Source of the DNA: an uncultured Collinsella sp.
GTDB taxonomy: Bacteria > Actinomycetota > Coriobacteriia > Coriobacteriales > Coriobacteriaceae
Assembly (NCBI GenBank): GCA_900758375.1
Contig: CAAERJ010000006.1
Location: 1 to 43,367 of the forward strand
Reading direction: 5' to 3'
DNA length: 43,367 nucleotides
The notes beneath the pieces are model-generated. The model saw nothing but the letters and a program-made list of their open reading frames with translations, made no database searches and had not been told where the DNA came from. Below are positions 33,018 through 41,447 of this stretch, piece by piece. A program made the position numbers and the translations under genes. Numbering within the stretch: position 1 is the first letter of the stretch; each line of letters opens with the position of its first letter.

Positions 33018-33050
33018 GCGCCTTGCCCATCTTGGGTGAGGCGCTTTTTT
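33018..33050 (+). terminator. Terminator of purB
   Basis: Stem GCGCCT...AGGCGC extended by CCCA/TGGG with mismatches, followed by six T residues. Confidence 0.8.
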
Positions 33051-33112
33051 ATCGCCGCATCAGCCCCGGGTATACAATGAAATCCGACTGCTGTTTCGAT
33101 GAAGGGAGGCTT

Positions 33113-33949
33113 GTGCCCGGACGTATCAAGCGAGCCGCCATCGTCTCGTTTGCGCTCATGCTTCTTGTTGCCGCCTGTGTGGCCGCCCTGACGTATACCG
33201 TTCGAAGCAGTTCTTCCTCCTCGAATGAAGCCGACAAAGATCTCCCGGTACTCAAAATCGGCGTAACGGATAACGACCCCTATGTGTATGTCGATACCAC
33301 GGGCGATTACGCCGGTATCGATATCGACATCGCCCGCGAGGCGTGTGAGCGTGCGGGGCTCAAGCCACAGTTTGTCGATATTGACTGGAACGATCGCGAC
33401 CGGCTGCTCGAAAACGGCGATATCGATTGCCTATGGTGTGATTATTCTCCCTGCTATCGCGAGGATAAGTATTACTGGACCGAGCCGTATCTAACCGTGA
33501 CGGTCTCGGTTGCCGCCAAGAAAACGAGTGGCATCAAGTCCTTGGCGCATCTCGATGGAAGCAAGACCATCGCGGTAATTGCGGGCTCGGTGAGTGAACG
33601 CCGATTGCTCGCAGGGGATCTGGAAATCTCGCCGAACGTGCAAATCAAATCGTATGGTTCTGCCGAACTCTGCAAAGCCGCCCTCGCCAAAGGGTATGTC
33701 GACTGTTGGATGGCGGACGTTCAGCCGCTTGACCGACTTGTCGCCCGGTATCCCGGCCTTTACCGCGTGTTCGCTGACAACGTTATGACGGTTGATCTGG
33801 GCGTCGCGTTTGATGACAGCTATGAAGGACCGATCGTAAAGGATCTCAATACCGCATTGTTTGCCATGGACCGAGATGGCACGATTGACCGTATTGTGGG
33901 CAATTACAAGACAGGAGCGACGACGGGCGGGCAAGGAGCAAATCCATGA
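33113..33949 (+). CDS. Amino-acid-type solute-binding protein
   Basis: Periplasmic binding protein of family SBP_bac_3. After an N-terminal export segment (basic, then AAIVSFALMLLVAAC) and a Ser-rich linker, the ligand-binding fold begins LKIGVTDNDPYVYVD and shows GIDIDIAREACERAGLKPQFVDI, typical of this family. It could be a lipoprotein at the VAAC cysteine or stay anchored by the hydrophobic stretch. I chose GTG 33113 (AGGGAGG just upstream); the in-frame ATG at 33077 overlaps a TATACAAT promoter-like box. It overlaps the next gene by 4 bp. No transporter permease is present, so it probably feeds the sensor behind it. Confidence 0.85.
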   Translation: MPGRIKRAAIVSFALMLLVAACVAALTYTVRSSSSSSNEADKDLPVLKIGVTDNDPYVYVDTTGDYAGIDIDIAREACERAGLKPQFVDIDWNDRDRLLENGDIDCLWCDYSPCYREDKYYWTEPYLTVTVSVAAKKTSGIKSLAHLDGSKTIAVIAGSVSERRLLAGDLEISPNVQIKSYGSAELCKAALAKGYVDCWMADVQPLDRLVARYPGLYRVFADNVMTVDLGVAFDDSYEGPIVKDLNTALFAMDRDGTIDRIVGNYKTGATTGGQGANP

Positions 33950-35745
33950 CAAATGATGAGCACCGCTTGCGTCGAAAGACTCTGACCGTCATAGCTGTCG
34001 GCGTTATTGTCAGCGCTGTCTTGTTAGGCCTGTTGTATACGGTTGGAACCCATCGCTGCCTCGAAAAAACGCTTGGGTTTGGCCAAGAAACCATGGCGTT
34101 TTTGGAAAACGCTTGCGAAAAATATGACCGCTACGAACAGGGGAGAAAAACCGAAGAGACGCACGATTTGCTCGCCGCGGTCGAATCGTTTGCGACGTTC
34201 CTGTCCTCTGATCGCGTTGAGGTTAACGACGATCTTATCGAGCAATTTGTCCATGCCGAGAACCTTTCGGGGCTGATGGTCATGGACTCCGATGGCCATA
34301 TGGCTGCCCACTACGACATCGATGGTCGCGATCCGCTCATGTTGTGGCGAGAGGAGCTGGCTTGTGCGCCGGTCGCATCGATGTATCAAGGTTCCAAAGT
34401 GACCTACTCAACTGTCGTCGAGCGCCGTGGTGTCGTTTTTGCCGTCTGTGCTATCCCGTATGGCGACGGCGTTGCCTTGGCATACCGCTCATTTGTTTCC
34501 GATCCAGCGGACGACTATTCATATGCCATAGCCGACGTGCTTTCGAACAGCACCTTCCACCAGGGCCCCACGGTGCTTGTTATGGAGGATGCGGAGATTG
34601 TCTCATCCAACAGCGCCGATGCTGACATGTCGCTCGCCCGATTCCTCACCAGCGCAGGGGTTGAGTGGAAAGACGATGGCCTAACGCGCATCGAATATCG
34701 AGGAGACAAATGGTACGCGGTGCGTGCGGCATACAAGGACTACCGCCTGTTTGCGCTGTATCCCAAATCTGAGGTCATGTCTGGCAGAATCACATTTGTC
34801 GCCGCTGGCGTCTTGGTGTGCCTTGCGTTTTGGGTCGTGGTACTGTTGGCTCGAAATATCGTTGATCGCCGCAATTTGGTCGAAAAGGATAAACAGCTCG
34901 GCATTATCAATGCCATAAGCGCCATCTACGATTCGACCTTCCTTTTGCATCTCGACACCCTCGAGATCGAGGGAATCAATATGTCGCCGACGATAGCGAA
35001 GATATTTGCCGAGCACGGCGAGGCATATGACTTTATGGACACGGTCTGCCGGGATATCGTGAGCCCCGAAAGCCGCGAAGCGGTTGTGGGACTCGTAGAT
35101 ATAAGTACGCTTCGCGAACGTATGGAGGGCGTACCGTACTTGGCTGCCGAGGTGCGAGATTGTCGAGGCGCTTGGTACTCGCTACAGGTTGTCCCCCAGC
35201 ATCGCGATGAGCAAGGCCGGCTGGAGTCGGTCGTCGTGGCGACGCACAACATATCGATGGTCAAGCATGCCGAGGAGCTGACATACCAAGACAAACTGAC
35301 GGGGCTTCGCAACCGCAACTACCTTGAATCGCGCGGAGATAGCCTGGTAAACGAGGGCTTGCCCGTGAGCGTGATTATGTTGGACTGCAATTATCTCAAG
35401 CGGACCAACGATATCTACGGTCACGAGATGGGGGATGAACTGCTGCGACGGACGGCGTCCGTGCTGCGGCGGGTGGCTGGCGCGGATTACCTGCCGATGC
35501 GCGTTGGCGGCGACGAGTTTTTGCTGGTTTGCCCCCATACTGACAACGAGTCTGCGCTCGGGCTGGAACAGGATCTTCGTCTCGGTCTTGCCGCGGTGAG
35601 CGATGAGGCACTGACGGTCAGCGCATCGATTGGCGTGGCGACCGTCGAGACGGCTGGAAATACGCTGGCCGATGTATATCGTGTCGCCGACCACAATATG
35701 TATCGGGAGAAGCGCATGGTCCACGCACAGGGTGCGGACTGCTAA
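33946..35745 (+). CDS. Membrane diguanylate cyclase sensor (GGDEF)
   Basis: 599 aa. One span near 10-35, a large extracellular sensory part (35-275), a second span near 277-303 (VAAGVLVCLAFWVVVLLARNIV), a PAS-like region (310-440) and a GGDEF domain with intact GGDEF at 521-525, DKLTGLRNRNYLES and the RVGGDEFLL context, so it should make c-di-GMP. I see no clear RxxD inhibitory site. Overlaps the binding-protein gene by 4 bp, which suggests that the bound ligand is reported to this sensor. ATG start at 33946. Confidence 0.92.
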   Translation: MTNDEHRLRRKTLTVIAVGVIVSAVLLGLLYTVGTHRCLEKTLGFGQETMAFLENACEKYDRYEQGRKTEETHDLLAAVESFATFLSSDRVEVNDDLIEQFVHAENLSGLMVMDSDGHMAAHYDIDGRDPLMLWREELACAPVASMYQGSKVTYSTVVERRGVVFAVCAIPYGDGVALAYRSFVSDPADDYSYAIADVLSNSTFHQGPTVLVMEDAEIVSSNSADADMSLARFLTSAGVEWKDDGLTRIEYRGDKWYAVRAAYKDYRLFALYPKSEVMSGRITFVAAGVLVCLAFWVVVLLARNIVDRRNLVEKDKQLGIINAISAIYDSTFLLHLDTLEIEGINMSPTIAKIFAEHGEAYDFMDTVCRDIVSPESREAVVGLVDISTLRERMEGVPYLAAEVRDCRGAWYSLQVVPQHRDEQGRLESVVVATHNISMVKHAEELTYQDKLTGLRNRNYLESRGDSLVNEGLPVSVIMLDCNYLKRTNDIYGHEMGDELLRRTASVLRRVAGADYLPMRVGGDEFLLVCPHTDNESALGLEQDLRLGLAAVSDEALTVSASIGVATVETAGNTLADVYRVADHNMYREKRMVHAQGADC

Positions 35746-35858
35746 TCTTATCCCCACCAGTCCATGCATCGTAGGATGTTGAATCGGTGCTTACGATAAT
35801 AAGTCGGCCCAGGCGGGGATAATAGACGTCTGAAATTTCTTTCTGAGAGGGGATCTCA

Positions 35859-36122
35859 ATGATTAGTTTTGACTACAAGCCTCAGGGTGTATGTTCTCGC
35901 AATATCCACCTTGACCTTTCCGATGACGGCAACAAGGTGGTGGGCGTTGAGTTTACCGGCGGCTGCGACGGCAATCTCAAGGCTATCTCCAAGCTGGTTG
36001 AGGGTGCTCCTGCCGATCGCGTAATCGAGGTTCTCGCCGGTAATACCTGCGGTATGAAAAAGACCTCCTGCGCCGACCAGCTTACCCGCGCTATCGAGGC
36101 CGCTCGCGCCGAGATCGCCTAA
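35859..36122 (+). CDS. TSCPD domain protein (TIGR03905 family)
   Basis: 87 aa, with GGCDGNLKAISKLVEGAP and the TSCADQL motif near its C terminus that name this family. The same motif is found at the end of some ribonucleotide reductases; the stand-alone protein has no assigned function. ATG with GAGAGGGG upstream. Its stop overlaps the ATG of the next gene (TAATG), so they are coupled. Confidence 0.88.
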   Translation: MISFDYKPQGVCSRNIHLDLSDDGNKVVGVEFTGGCDGNLKAISKLVEGAPADRVIEVLAGNTCGMKKTSCADQLTRAIEAARAEIA

Positions 36123-37333
36123 TGGGTATCGCCGACCACATCAAGAACGGAATATCGCGCCGCGGCTTTGTGCTCGGTGGAGCTGCCGCGGGCGCTGCCA
36201 CGGTACTTGCCGGATGCTCGAAAAAAACGGGCACCAGCGACGATGCCGCCGGCGAGCCGCAGGTTATCAAAGATGACTCAAAAATCGTCTCGATTACGGA
36301 TGAGTACGAGGCTGTCGAAATCGACCTCGAGCCTGCAGCTTCATGGACATTGCCTTTGGGTACGCTGCTGTATTACTGCGACGGTGATTACGCCGCGGCG
36401 ATGATGGCACCCGCATCGGCGCGGCATGCCAACACGCTCGGTGTGCTCAACCTGGGTGACGGTTCGCTCACAACGCTCATCGAGGACCCCGTCGAAGGTG
36501 CGGGGTATTCGTTTTACGATGTCCGCGCCGGCGATGGCGTATTTGCTTGGGTCGAGATGAACTTTGCGAATGCATCATGGAAACTCTATGCGCAAAATAC
36601 GGCAGGTGCGTCGCTTGTCGGCGATGTGGTCGAGCTCGACCGAGGCGGCAAGGACTACGACCCGCCGCTGTTTACGGCGTTCGAATCGTCCGTCATTTGG
36701 TACAAGATGCCTGCTGCAGGCGGCAATAAGACGAGTCACGACTCGTATTGCTACCGCCGCTCGCTCGACGAGGCAAAGGCCGAGGCCATTTGGAAGTCAA
36801 CGGGCCGCTTTGCATCCGCCCCGCGTGTGAGTGACGGCATCTTGACCATTTCCCCGCGTGTGCGCAACGACGAGGGCGTCTACTACGGCATGACGGCGAT
36901 CGACCTGACGGACGGCAACAATACCAAGAGGGCTCAGCTGGTCCTTCCCTTATCGGTGTCTCCCTTCGAGGCCATATATATGGGCGACACGTTTGTGTTC
37001 TCCATCGAGGCCACCTATAGCGGCGTGGGGAGCCTAGGCAACATGGGCACCTATATCGGTAACGAGAATGGGACGTTCCTATTCCTGTCGCGCGAGCCGC
37101 TTGCGTGTGCTGCCGGCAGAAAAGGCAAATATCTGGTTAAGGTTCAGGCATCGCATTTTCTGATCGATACCTCCGCCAAAACCTATGGTTCGCTGCTGTC
37201 GCCCGACCGCGCTCTCGAATATGGCGATTATCCAGCTACGGCGGGTAAATCGAATACGTTTTTAACCTATGCCACGGTGCGTAATAGCCAAGGAATTCCC
37301 GAGACGGTTACCGCCCGCCTGTTCTCTCTTTAG
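36122..37333 (+). CDS. Tat-exported lipoprotein, predicted beta-propeller
   Basis: 403 aa. Twin-arginine signal SRRGFVLGG, hydrophobic stretch and lipobox LAGC (Cys32). The rest has repeated strand-rich segments such as NTLGVLNLGDGSLTTLI and GVYYGMTAIDLTDG, which fit a beta-propeller, but I cannot name the family. ATG overlaps the TSCPD stop. Because of the Tat signal it is exported folded and held on the outer membrane face. Function unknown. Confidence 0.75.
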   Translation: MGIADHIKNGISRRGFVLGGAAAGAATVLAGCSKKTGTSDDAAGEPQVIKDDSKIVSITDEYEAVEIDLEPAASWTLPLGTLLYYCDGDYAAAMMAPASARHANTLGVLNLGDGSLTTLIEDPVEGAGYSFYDVRAGDGVFAWVEMNFANASWKLYAQNTAGASLVGDVVELDRGGKDYDPPLFTAFESSVIWYKMPAAGGNKTSHDSYCYRRSLDEAKAEAIWKSTGRFASAPRVSDGILTISPRVRNDEGVYYGMTAIDLTDGNNTKRAQLVLPLSVSPFEAIYMGDTFVFSIEATYSGVGSLGNMGTYIGNENGTFLFLSREPLACAAGRKGKYLVKVQASHFLIDTSAKTYGSLLSPDRALEYGDYPATAGKSNTFLTYATVRNSQGIPETVTARLFSL

Positions 37334-37391
37334 CGCCGAGGGGTTAAAAGGGCGCCAACGGGGGAATAAACGCGTTGTAATTGTGAGTGCC

Positions 37392-37430
37392 GCCCGCCGA
37401 GCCGCCGCACTGTAGCGGTGCTCGGCGGGC
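37392..37430. other. Strong hairpin without T tract
   Basis: Perfect 11-bp stem GCCCGCCGAGC/GCTCGGCGGGC with an inner CCGC/GCGG pair, between the lipoprotein gene and the response regulator. Lack of a T tract makes it a weak or alternative terminator, or an RNA-stabilising element. Confidence 0.5.
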
Positions 37431-37485
37431 ATAGGTGCGTTAAAATGGGCTTGTTCTTAGCTAATTGAGACAGGGGGGCCGTGTT

Positions 37486-38208
37486 ATGGCTTCAGATGCA
37501 AAAAAGATTCTGCTGGTCGAGGATGAGAAGGCAATCCGTGACGCTGTCGCTGCCTATCTCGAGCGCGAGGGCTACTGGGTTGTTGGCGTCGGGGACGGCC
37601 AGTCTGCGATCGAGGAGTTCGAGAAGCACCAGTTCGACCTGGTTGTGCTCGACCTTATGCTCCCCAAGATTCCCGGCGAGCGCGTTTGCCGCACTATTCG
37701 CGATACCTCGGATGTGCCCATTATCATGCTTACCGCCAAGGGCGAGATCGAGGATCGCATCATCGGCCTCGAGCTTGGTGCCGACGACTACCTGATCAAG
37801 CCGTTCTCGCCTCGCGAGCTCGTCGCCCGCGTCCGTGCCCTGTTCCGCCGTGCTCACCAGGCCGATGAGCCCGCCGTTGAGGTGCTCGACTTTGGCGATC
37901 TGGTCATCGATATCTCGGGCCACAAGATTTTGGTCGAGGACAAGGAAGTGGACCTGACTGCTTCCGAGTTTAAGCTGCTCACCACGCTTGCTCGCCATCC
38001 CGGTCGCGTCTATAACCGCATGGAGCTGGTCGAGAAGGTGCTCGGCTATGACTTTGAGGGCTACGAGCGCACCATCGACAGCCACGTCAAGAACCTTCGC
38101 GCCAAGCTGGGCGACGACCCCAAGAAGCCTAAGTGGCTCTACACCGTTCACGGCGTCGGTTATCGCTTCGAGGCTCCGGCCAAGACCGATAAGTCGGACG
38201 AGAAATAG
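37486..38208 (+). CDS. OmpR/PhoB-family response regulator
   Basis: Receiver domain with E12/D13, phospho-acceptor D56 (LDLMLPKIPGERV), T83 (IMLTAK) and K105 (LIKPF). The winged-helix DNA-binding part (about 135-232) shows LTASEFKLLTTLARHPGRVYNRMEL and ERTIDSHVKNLRAKLGDDPKKPKWLYTVHGVGYRF. The ATG 37486 with a G-rich site upstream is chosen over the longer reading from 37465. 240 aa. The partner kinase follows 11 bp later. Targets are not inferable. Confidence 0.95.
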   Translation: MASDAKKILLVEDEKAIRDAVAAYLEREGYWVVGVGDGQSAIEEFEKHQFDLVVLDLMLPKIPGERVCRTIRDTSDVPIIMLTAKGEIEDRIIGLELGADDYLIKPFSPRELVARVRALFRRAHQADEPAVEVLDFGDLVIDISGHKILVEDKEVDLTASEFKLLTTLARHPGRVYNRMELVEKVLGYDFEGYERTIDSHVKNLRAKLGDDPKKPKWLYTVHGVGYRFEAPAKTDKSDEK

Positions 38209-38219
38209 GGAAATCACAT

Positions 38220-39785
38220 ATGACACCTGCGCGCTTTGAAATCGGACAAAAGCACAAGCAGGAGAACGAGGCGGGTTCCAAAGCGAGTTGGAACACGCCT
38301 CGTTCCGATTCACGGCCAGCGATGAGCTATCCCTCGCGCATGGCCTTGGCTTTTGCCCTGACGTCGCTCATGACGGTATTGGTGCTAGTGGGCGTTGTCT
38401 CCGTTGTGTGGGGCACCGTCTTTTCGGATTACACGCGCTCCAATATCGTCGAGATTGCCAATTCTGCTGCCGAAAAGCTTGCGACGTCGTATGAGGAAAA
38501 CGGCAGCTGGACTGCGGGCGAGCTGCGCACGGTCGCGACATCGAGTTTGGTGTCCGATGACCTGAGTATGCAGGTCGTCAACAAAAAGGGTGTTGTTGTC
38601 TATGACGACTCATGGCCTTCGGCAAGTGCGACCGCCGATGTGCGCGAGAGCGAATCGCCGTCGAGCAGCTCGAGCGGTAAAAAGGCCTCGCATAGCCCGG
38701 TCTCGTCGGCGCCCACCGACTCCGACAGCGTTGCCAACGTCGAAATCATAACGTCTTCTGGCGAGCATGTCGGACAGGTAAAGCTATGGGCCATCGGCTC
38801 CGATGCTCTGCTCACCAAGGCGGATTCTGCGTTTAGGGAGAAAACCTTTAACGCCATGGCCCTTGCCGCGGTTGTTGCGGTCTGCATCTCGGTTGCTATC
38901 GGATCGCTCGTGTCTCGCATGCTCACCAAGCCGATTCATCGTATTACGAGCACGGCCAAGCAAATTCGCGACGGCGATTTGTCCGCTCGTACCGGTTTGC
39001 GCGGCGACGATGAAATCGATCAGCTGGGTGAGACCTTTGACGAGATGGCCACCTCGCTCGAGAAAGATATGAAGCACGAAAAGCGCCTGACCTCGGATGT
39101 CGCACACGAGCTGCGCACGCCGCTTATGGCCATGCTTGCAACGGTCGAGGCCATGCAGGACGGCGTGTATCCCACCGACGACGAGCATCTGGAGACGGTC
39201 GCTTCCGAGACGCGCCGCCTGGCTCGTTTGGTGCAGCAGATGCTCGACCTATCGCGTATGGAAAACAGCACGGCGCCGCTCAATCTCGAACCGGTGGACA
39301 TGGTTCCCTTTGTGCGGTCTATCGTCAACGCTCAGGAGCGCCTATTTGTTGACCGCGATCTGCGCTTGCGCTTTGCTGACGAGACCCAAGGTCACGACGA
39401 TGTCGTCGAGGCCGATCCCGACATGATCACGCAGTGCGTCATCAACCTCATGAGCAACGCCATGCGCTACACCCCCGAGGGCGGTTGGGTCGTGGTGTCG
39501 GTGCTCAGTGACCGCAAGCATGTCAGTATTGCCGTTTCGGATACCGGTATCGGTATTGCCAAGGACGACCTGTCGCGCATCTTCGGGCGATTTTGGCGCG
39601 CAGATGCCAGCCGCGCCCGCGAAGCCGGCGGCCTGGGCGTTGGCCTCGCCGTGACCAAGCAAATCGTCGAGCGTCACCATGGCTACATATCCGTGGAGTC
39701 GGAGCTTGGAAAGGGTACGACTTTTACGATTCATCTGCCTCGCGAGCACACGGCGGACGCGGCATCTACTACAATGGAGCACTAG
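38220..39785 (+). CDS. Two-component sensor histidine kinase
   Basis: 521 aa, topology: span about 42-66, extracellular Ser-rich sensor part (70-205), second span about 210-232, HAMP (235-285), dimerisation helix with His296 in SDVAHELRTPL, and an HATPase with N box NLMSNAMRYTP, G1 DTGIGI and G2 GGLGVGLAV. Partner of the preceding regulator. The ATG at 38220 has only a weak AGGGA site. The sensor part has no recognisable ligand motif. Confidence 0.94.
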   Translation: MTPARFEIGQKHKQENEAGSKASWNTPRSDSRPAMSYPSRMALAFALTSLMTVLVLVGVVSVVWGTVFSDYTRSNIVEIANSAAEKLATSYEENGSWTAGELRTVATSSLVSDDLSMQVVNKKGVVVYDDSWPSASATADVRESESPSSSSSGKKASHSPVSSAPTDSDSVANVEIITSSGEHVGQVKLWAIGSDALLTKADSAFREKTFNAMALAAVVAVCISVAIGSLVSRMLTKPIHRITSTAKQIRDGDLSARTGLRGDDEIDQLGETFDEMATSLEKDMKHEKRLTSDVAHELRTPLMAMLATVEAMQDGVYPTDDEHLETVASETRRLARLVQQMLDLSRMENSTAPLNLEPVDMVPFVRSIVNAQERLFVDRDLRLRFADETQGHDDVVEADPDMITQCVINLMSNAMRYTPEGGWVVVSVLSDRKHVSIAVSDTGIGIAKDDLSRIFGRFWRADASRAREAGGLGVGLAVTKQIVERHHGYISVESELGKGTTFTIHLPREHTADAASTTMEH

Positions 39786-39844
39786 CTTTTCGCTATTCGG
39801 TGAAGGAGGGGCCGCGTTCCTGCCGCTCCGAGTTTGCGAAAACA

Positions 39845-39870
39845 TGCGGGAAAGAACCCGCATTTCTGTC
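39845..39870 (+). terminator. Possible weak terminator after the kinase gene
   Basis: Six-bp stem TGCGGG/CCCGCA with AAAGAA loop and TTTCTGTC after it. The tract is weak; an attenuator before purC is also possible. Confidence 0.4.
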
Positions 39871-39894
39871 GTATTTAGGTAAGGAGTGACTCAC

Positions 39895-40782
39895 GTGACA
39901 ACGATGGAGCGTCGTCCGGATTCCCGTGGCAAGGTTCGTGATATCTACGATGCCGGCGAAAACCTTTTGATGGTCGCCACCGATCGCATTTCTGCGTTCG
40001 ACTTTATTCTCCCCGACGAGATTCCGTTTAAGGGAGAGGTGCTCAACCGCATCTCGGCATTCTGGTTCGATAAGTTTGCCGATATCGTCCCCAACCACCT
40101 CGTCTCCATCGATCCGGCGGATTTCCCCGAGGAGTTTGCCGAGTATCGTGACTATCTCGCAGGCCGCGCCATGCTGGTTAAGAAGGCCCAGACGATTCCC
40201 ATCGAATGCATCGTCCGCGGCTATCTGACCGGTTCGGGCAAGAAGACCTACGACGAGAACGGCACCGTCTGCGGCATCCAGCTGCCCGAGGGTCTGACCG
40301 AGGCCTCCAAGCTTCCCGAGCCGCTGTTCACGCCGTCCACGAAGGCCGAGATCGGTGATCACGACGAGAATATCTCGTTTGAGCGTTGCTGCGAGATCGT
40401 TGGCGAGGACATCGCCAGGCAGATTCGCGATCTGTCTCTCAAGATCTACAAGGCTGCTGCCGAGTATGCAGCGACCCGTGGCATCATCATTGCCGACACC
40501 AAGTTTGAGTTTGGTGTTATCGATGGCAAGGTCACGCTGATCGACGAGTGCCTCACGCCCGACTCCAGCCGTTTCTGGCCCGCCGCCAGCTACGAGGAGG
40601 GCAAGATCCAGCCTAGCTACGACAAGCAATTCGTCCGCAATTGGCTCAAGGCCAACTGGGATATGACGGGGGAGACCCCGCACCTGCCCGCCGAGGTCAT
40701 CGATGGCACGTCCGAGCGCTATCGCGAGGCCTTCCAGATCATCACGGGCTCCCAGTTCACAAGCATGAAGGAGAACGCATAA
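39895..40782 (+). CDS. purC: Phosphoribosylaminoimidazole-succinocarboxamide synthase
   Basis: SAICAR synthase of the purine pathway, a SAICAR-synthase fold enzyme using ATP and aspartate. The DRISAFDFILPDEIPFKGEVL stretch (split here to DRISAFDF and FKGEVL) and the tail LIDECLTPDSSRFWP are typical. GTG 39895 with AAGGAG 8 bases upstream is chosen; an earlier GTG at 39886 overlaps that site. 295 aa. The product is the substrate of PurB, encoded 7 kb upstream. Confidence 0.96.
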   Translation: MTTMERRPDSRGKVRDIYDAGENLLMVATDRISAFDFILPDEIPFKGEVLNRISAFWFDKFADIVPNHLVSIDPADFPEEFAEYRDYLAGRAMLVKKAQTIPIECIVRGYLTGSGKKTYDENGTVCGIQLPEGLTEASKLPEPLFTPSTKAEIGDHDENISFERCCEIVGEDIARQIRDLSLKIYKAAAEYAATRGIIIADTKFEFGVIDGKVTLIDECLTPDSSRFWPAASYEEGKIQPSYDKQFVRNWLKANWDMTGETPHLPAEVIDGTSERYREAFQIITGSQFTSMKENA

Positions 40783-41358
40783 GTGAGTACCCGTAGCGCC
40801 ACGAACAAGCGCACGCAATCCCACGAAGTTACCGGGGTTGCGCGCAAGTCCGCCGCATCTGCTAAACCCGCCCGCCAAGCAGCGAGCTCCGTTCGCGTCG
40901 TGCCGGCTTCGTCTAAAGCTCGCCGCAAAGAGCTCGAGAAGGGTGAAAACCTGGAAGGCCTTTCCAAGGAGGAGAAGCGCGCCCGCAAGGCCAAGCAGCG
41001 TGCTCGCGAGGATCGTATCTATACGGTGTCGAATATTCTTCTCAAGCAGGATGAGGACTACACCAAGCGCCGCCGTATCTGGTGGGCCGTGCTCGCCATC
41101 GGCATGGTACTCGTCGTGGCAATTTGGGCTTCGCTCTACTTCGCCCCCGGCGGCACGGTGTCCAGTCCTGTTCAGATGGTCGGCATCGTTTTGTCCTATG
41201 TCATCATCCTGGGTGACTTTATCTACGACTTCGTTCGTATTCGTCCCTTGCGCAACATGTACCGCGCGCAGGCCGAGGGCATGTCCGAGAACAAGCTCAA
41301 CGCTCTTATCGAGCGCTCGGCTGCCGAGGAGGACAAGAAGGACTCCAAGAAGAAGTAG
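40783..41358 (+). CDS. Membrane protein with charged N terminus
   Basis: 191 aa. The GTG start follows directly after the purC stop. Lys/Arg/Ala-rich N-terminal 75 residues, then two spans (about 100-122 WWAVLAIGMVLVVAIWASLYF and 130-150) and a charged tail of Lys and Glu. I recognise no function; it resembles conserved actinobacterial membrane proteins of unknown function only in layout. The terminator that follows ends the purC transcript. Confidence 0.7.
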   Translation: MSTRSATNKRTQSHEVTGVARKSAASAKPARQAASSVRVVPASSKARRKELEKGENLEGLSKEEKRARKAKQRAREDRIYTVSNILLKQDEDYTKRRRIWWAVLAIGMVLVVAIWASLYFAPGGTVSSPVQMVGIVLSYVIILGDFIYDFVRIRPLRNMYRAQAEGMSENKLNALIERSAAEEDKKDSKKK

Positions 41359-41388
41359 CGTTTGTATCCATACATATCGCTAAGATAT

Positions 41389-41420
41389 AAGGCGCGTCGT
41401 TTTTGCGGCGCGCCTTTTTA
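41389..41420 (+). terminator. Terminator after purC and the membrane protein gene
   Basis: AAGGCGCGTCG/CGGCGCGCCTT (one T-G mismatch), T-rich loop, then TTTTT. Confidence 0.85.
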
Positions 41421-41447
41421 CTGTTCTATAGATAGATGGAGTGGCAC

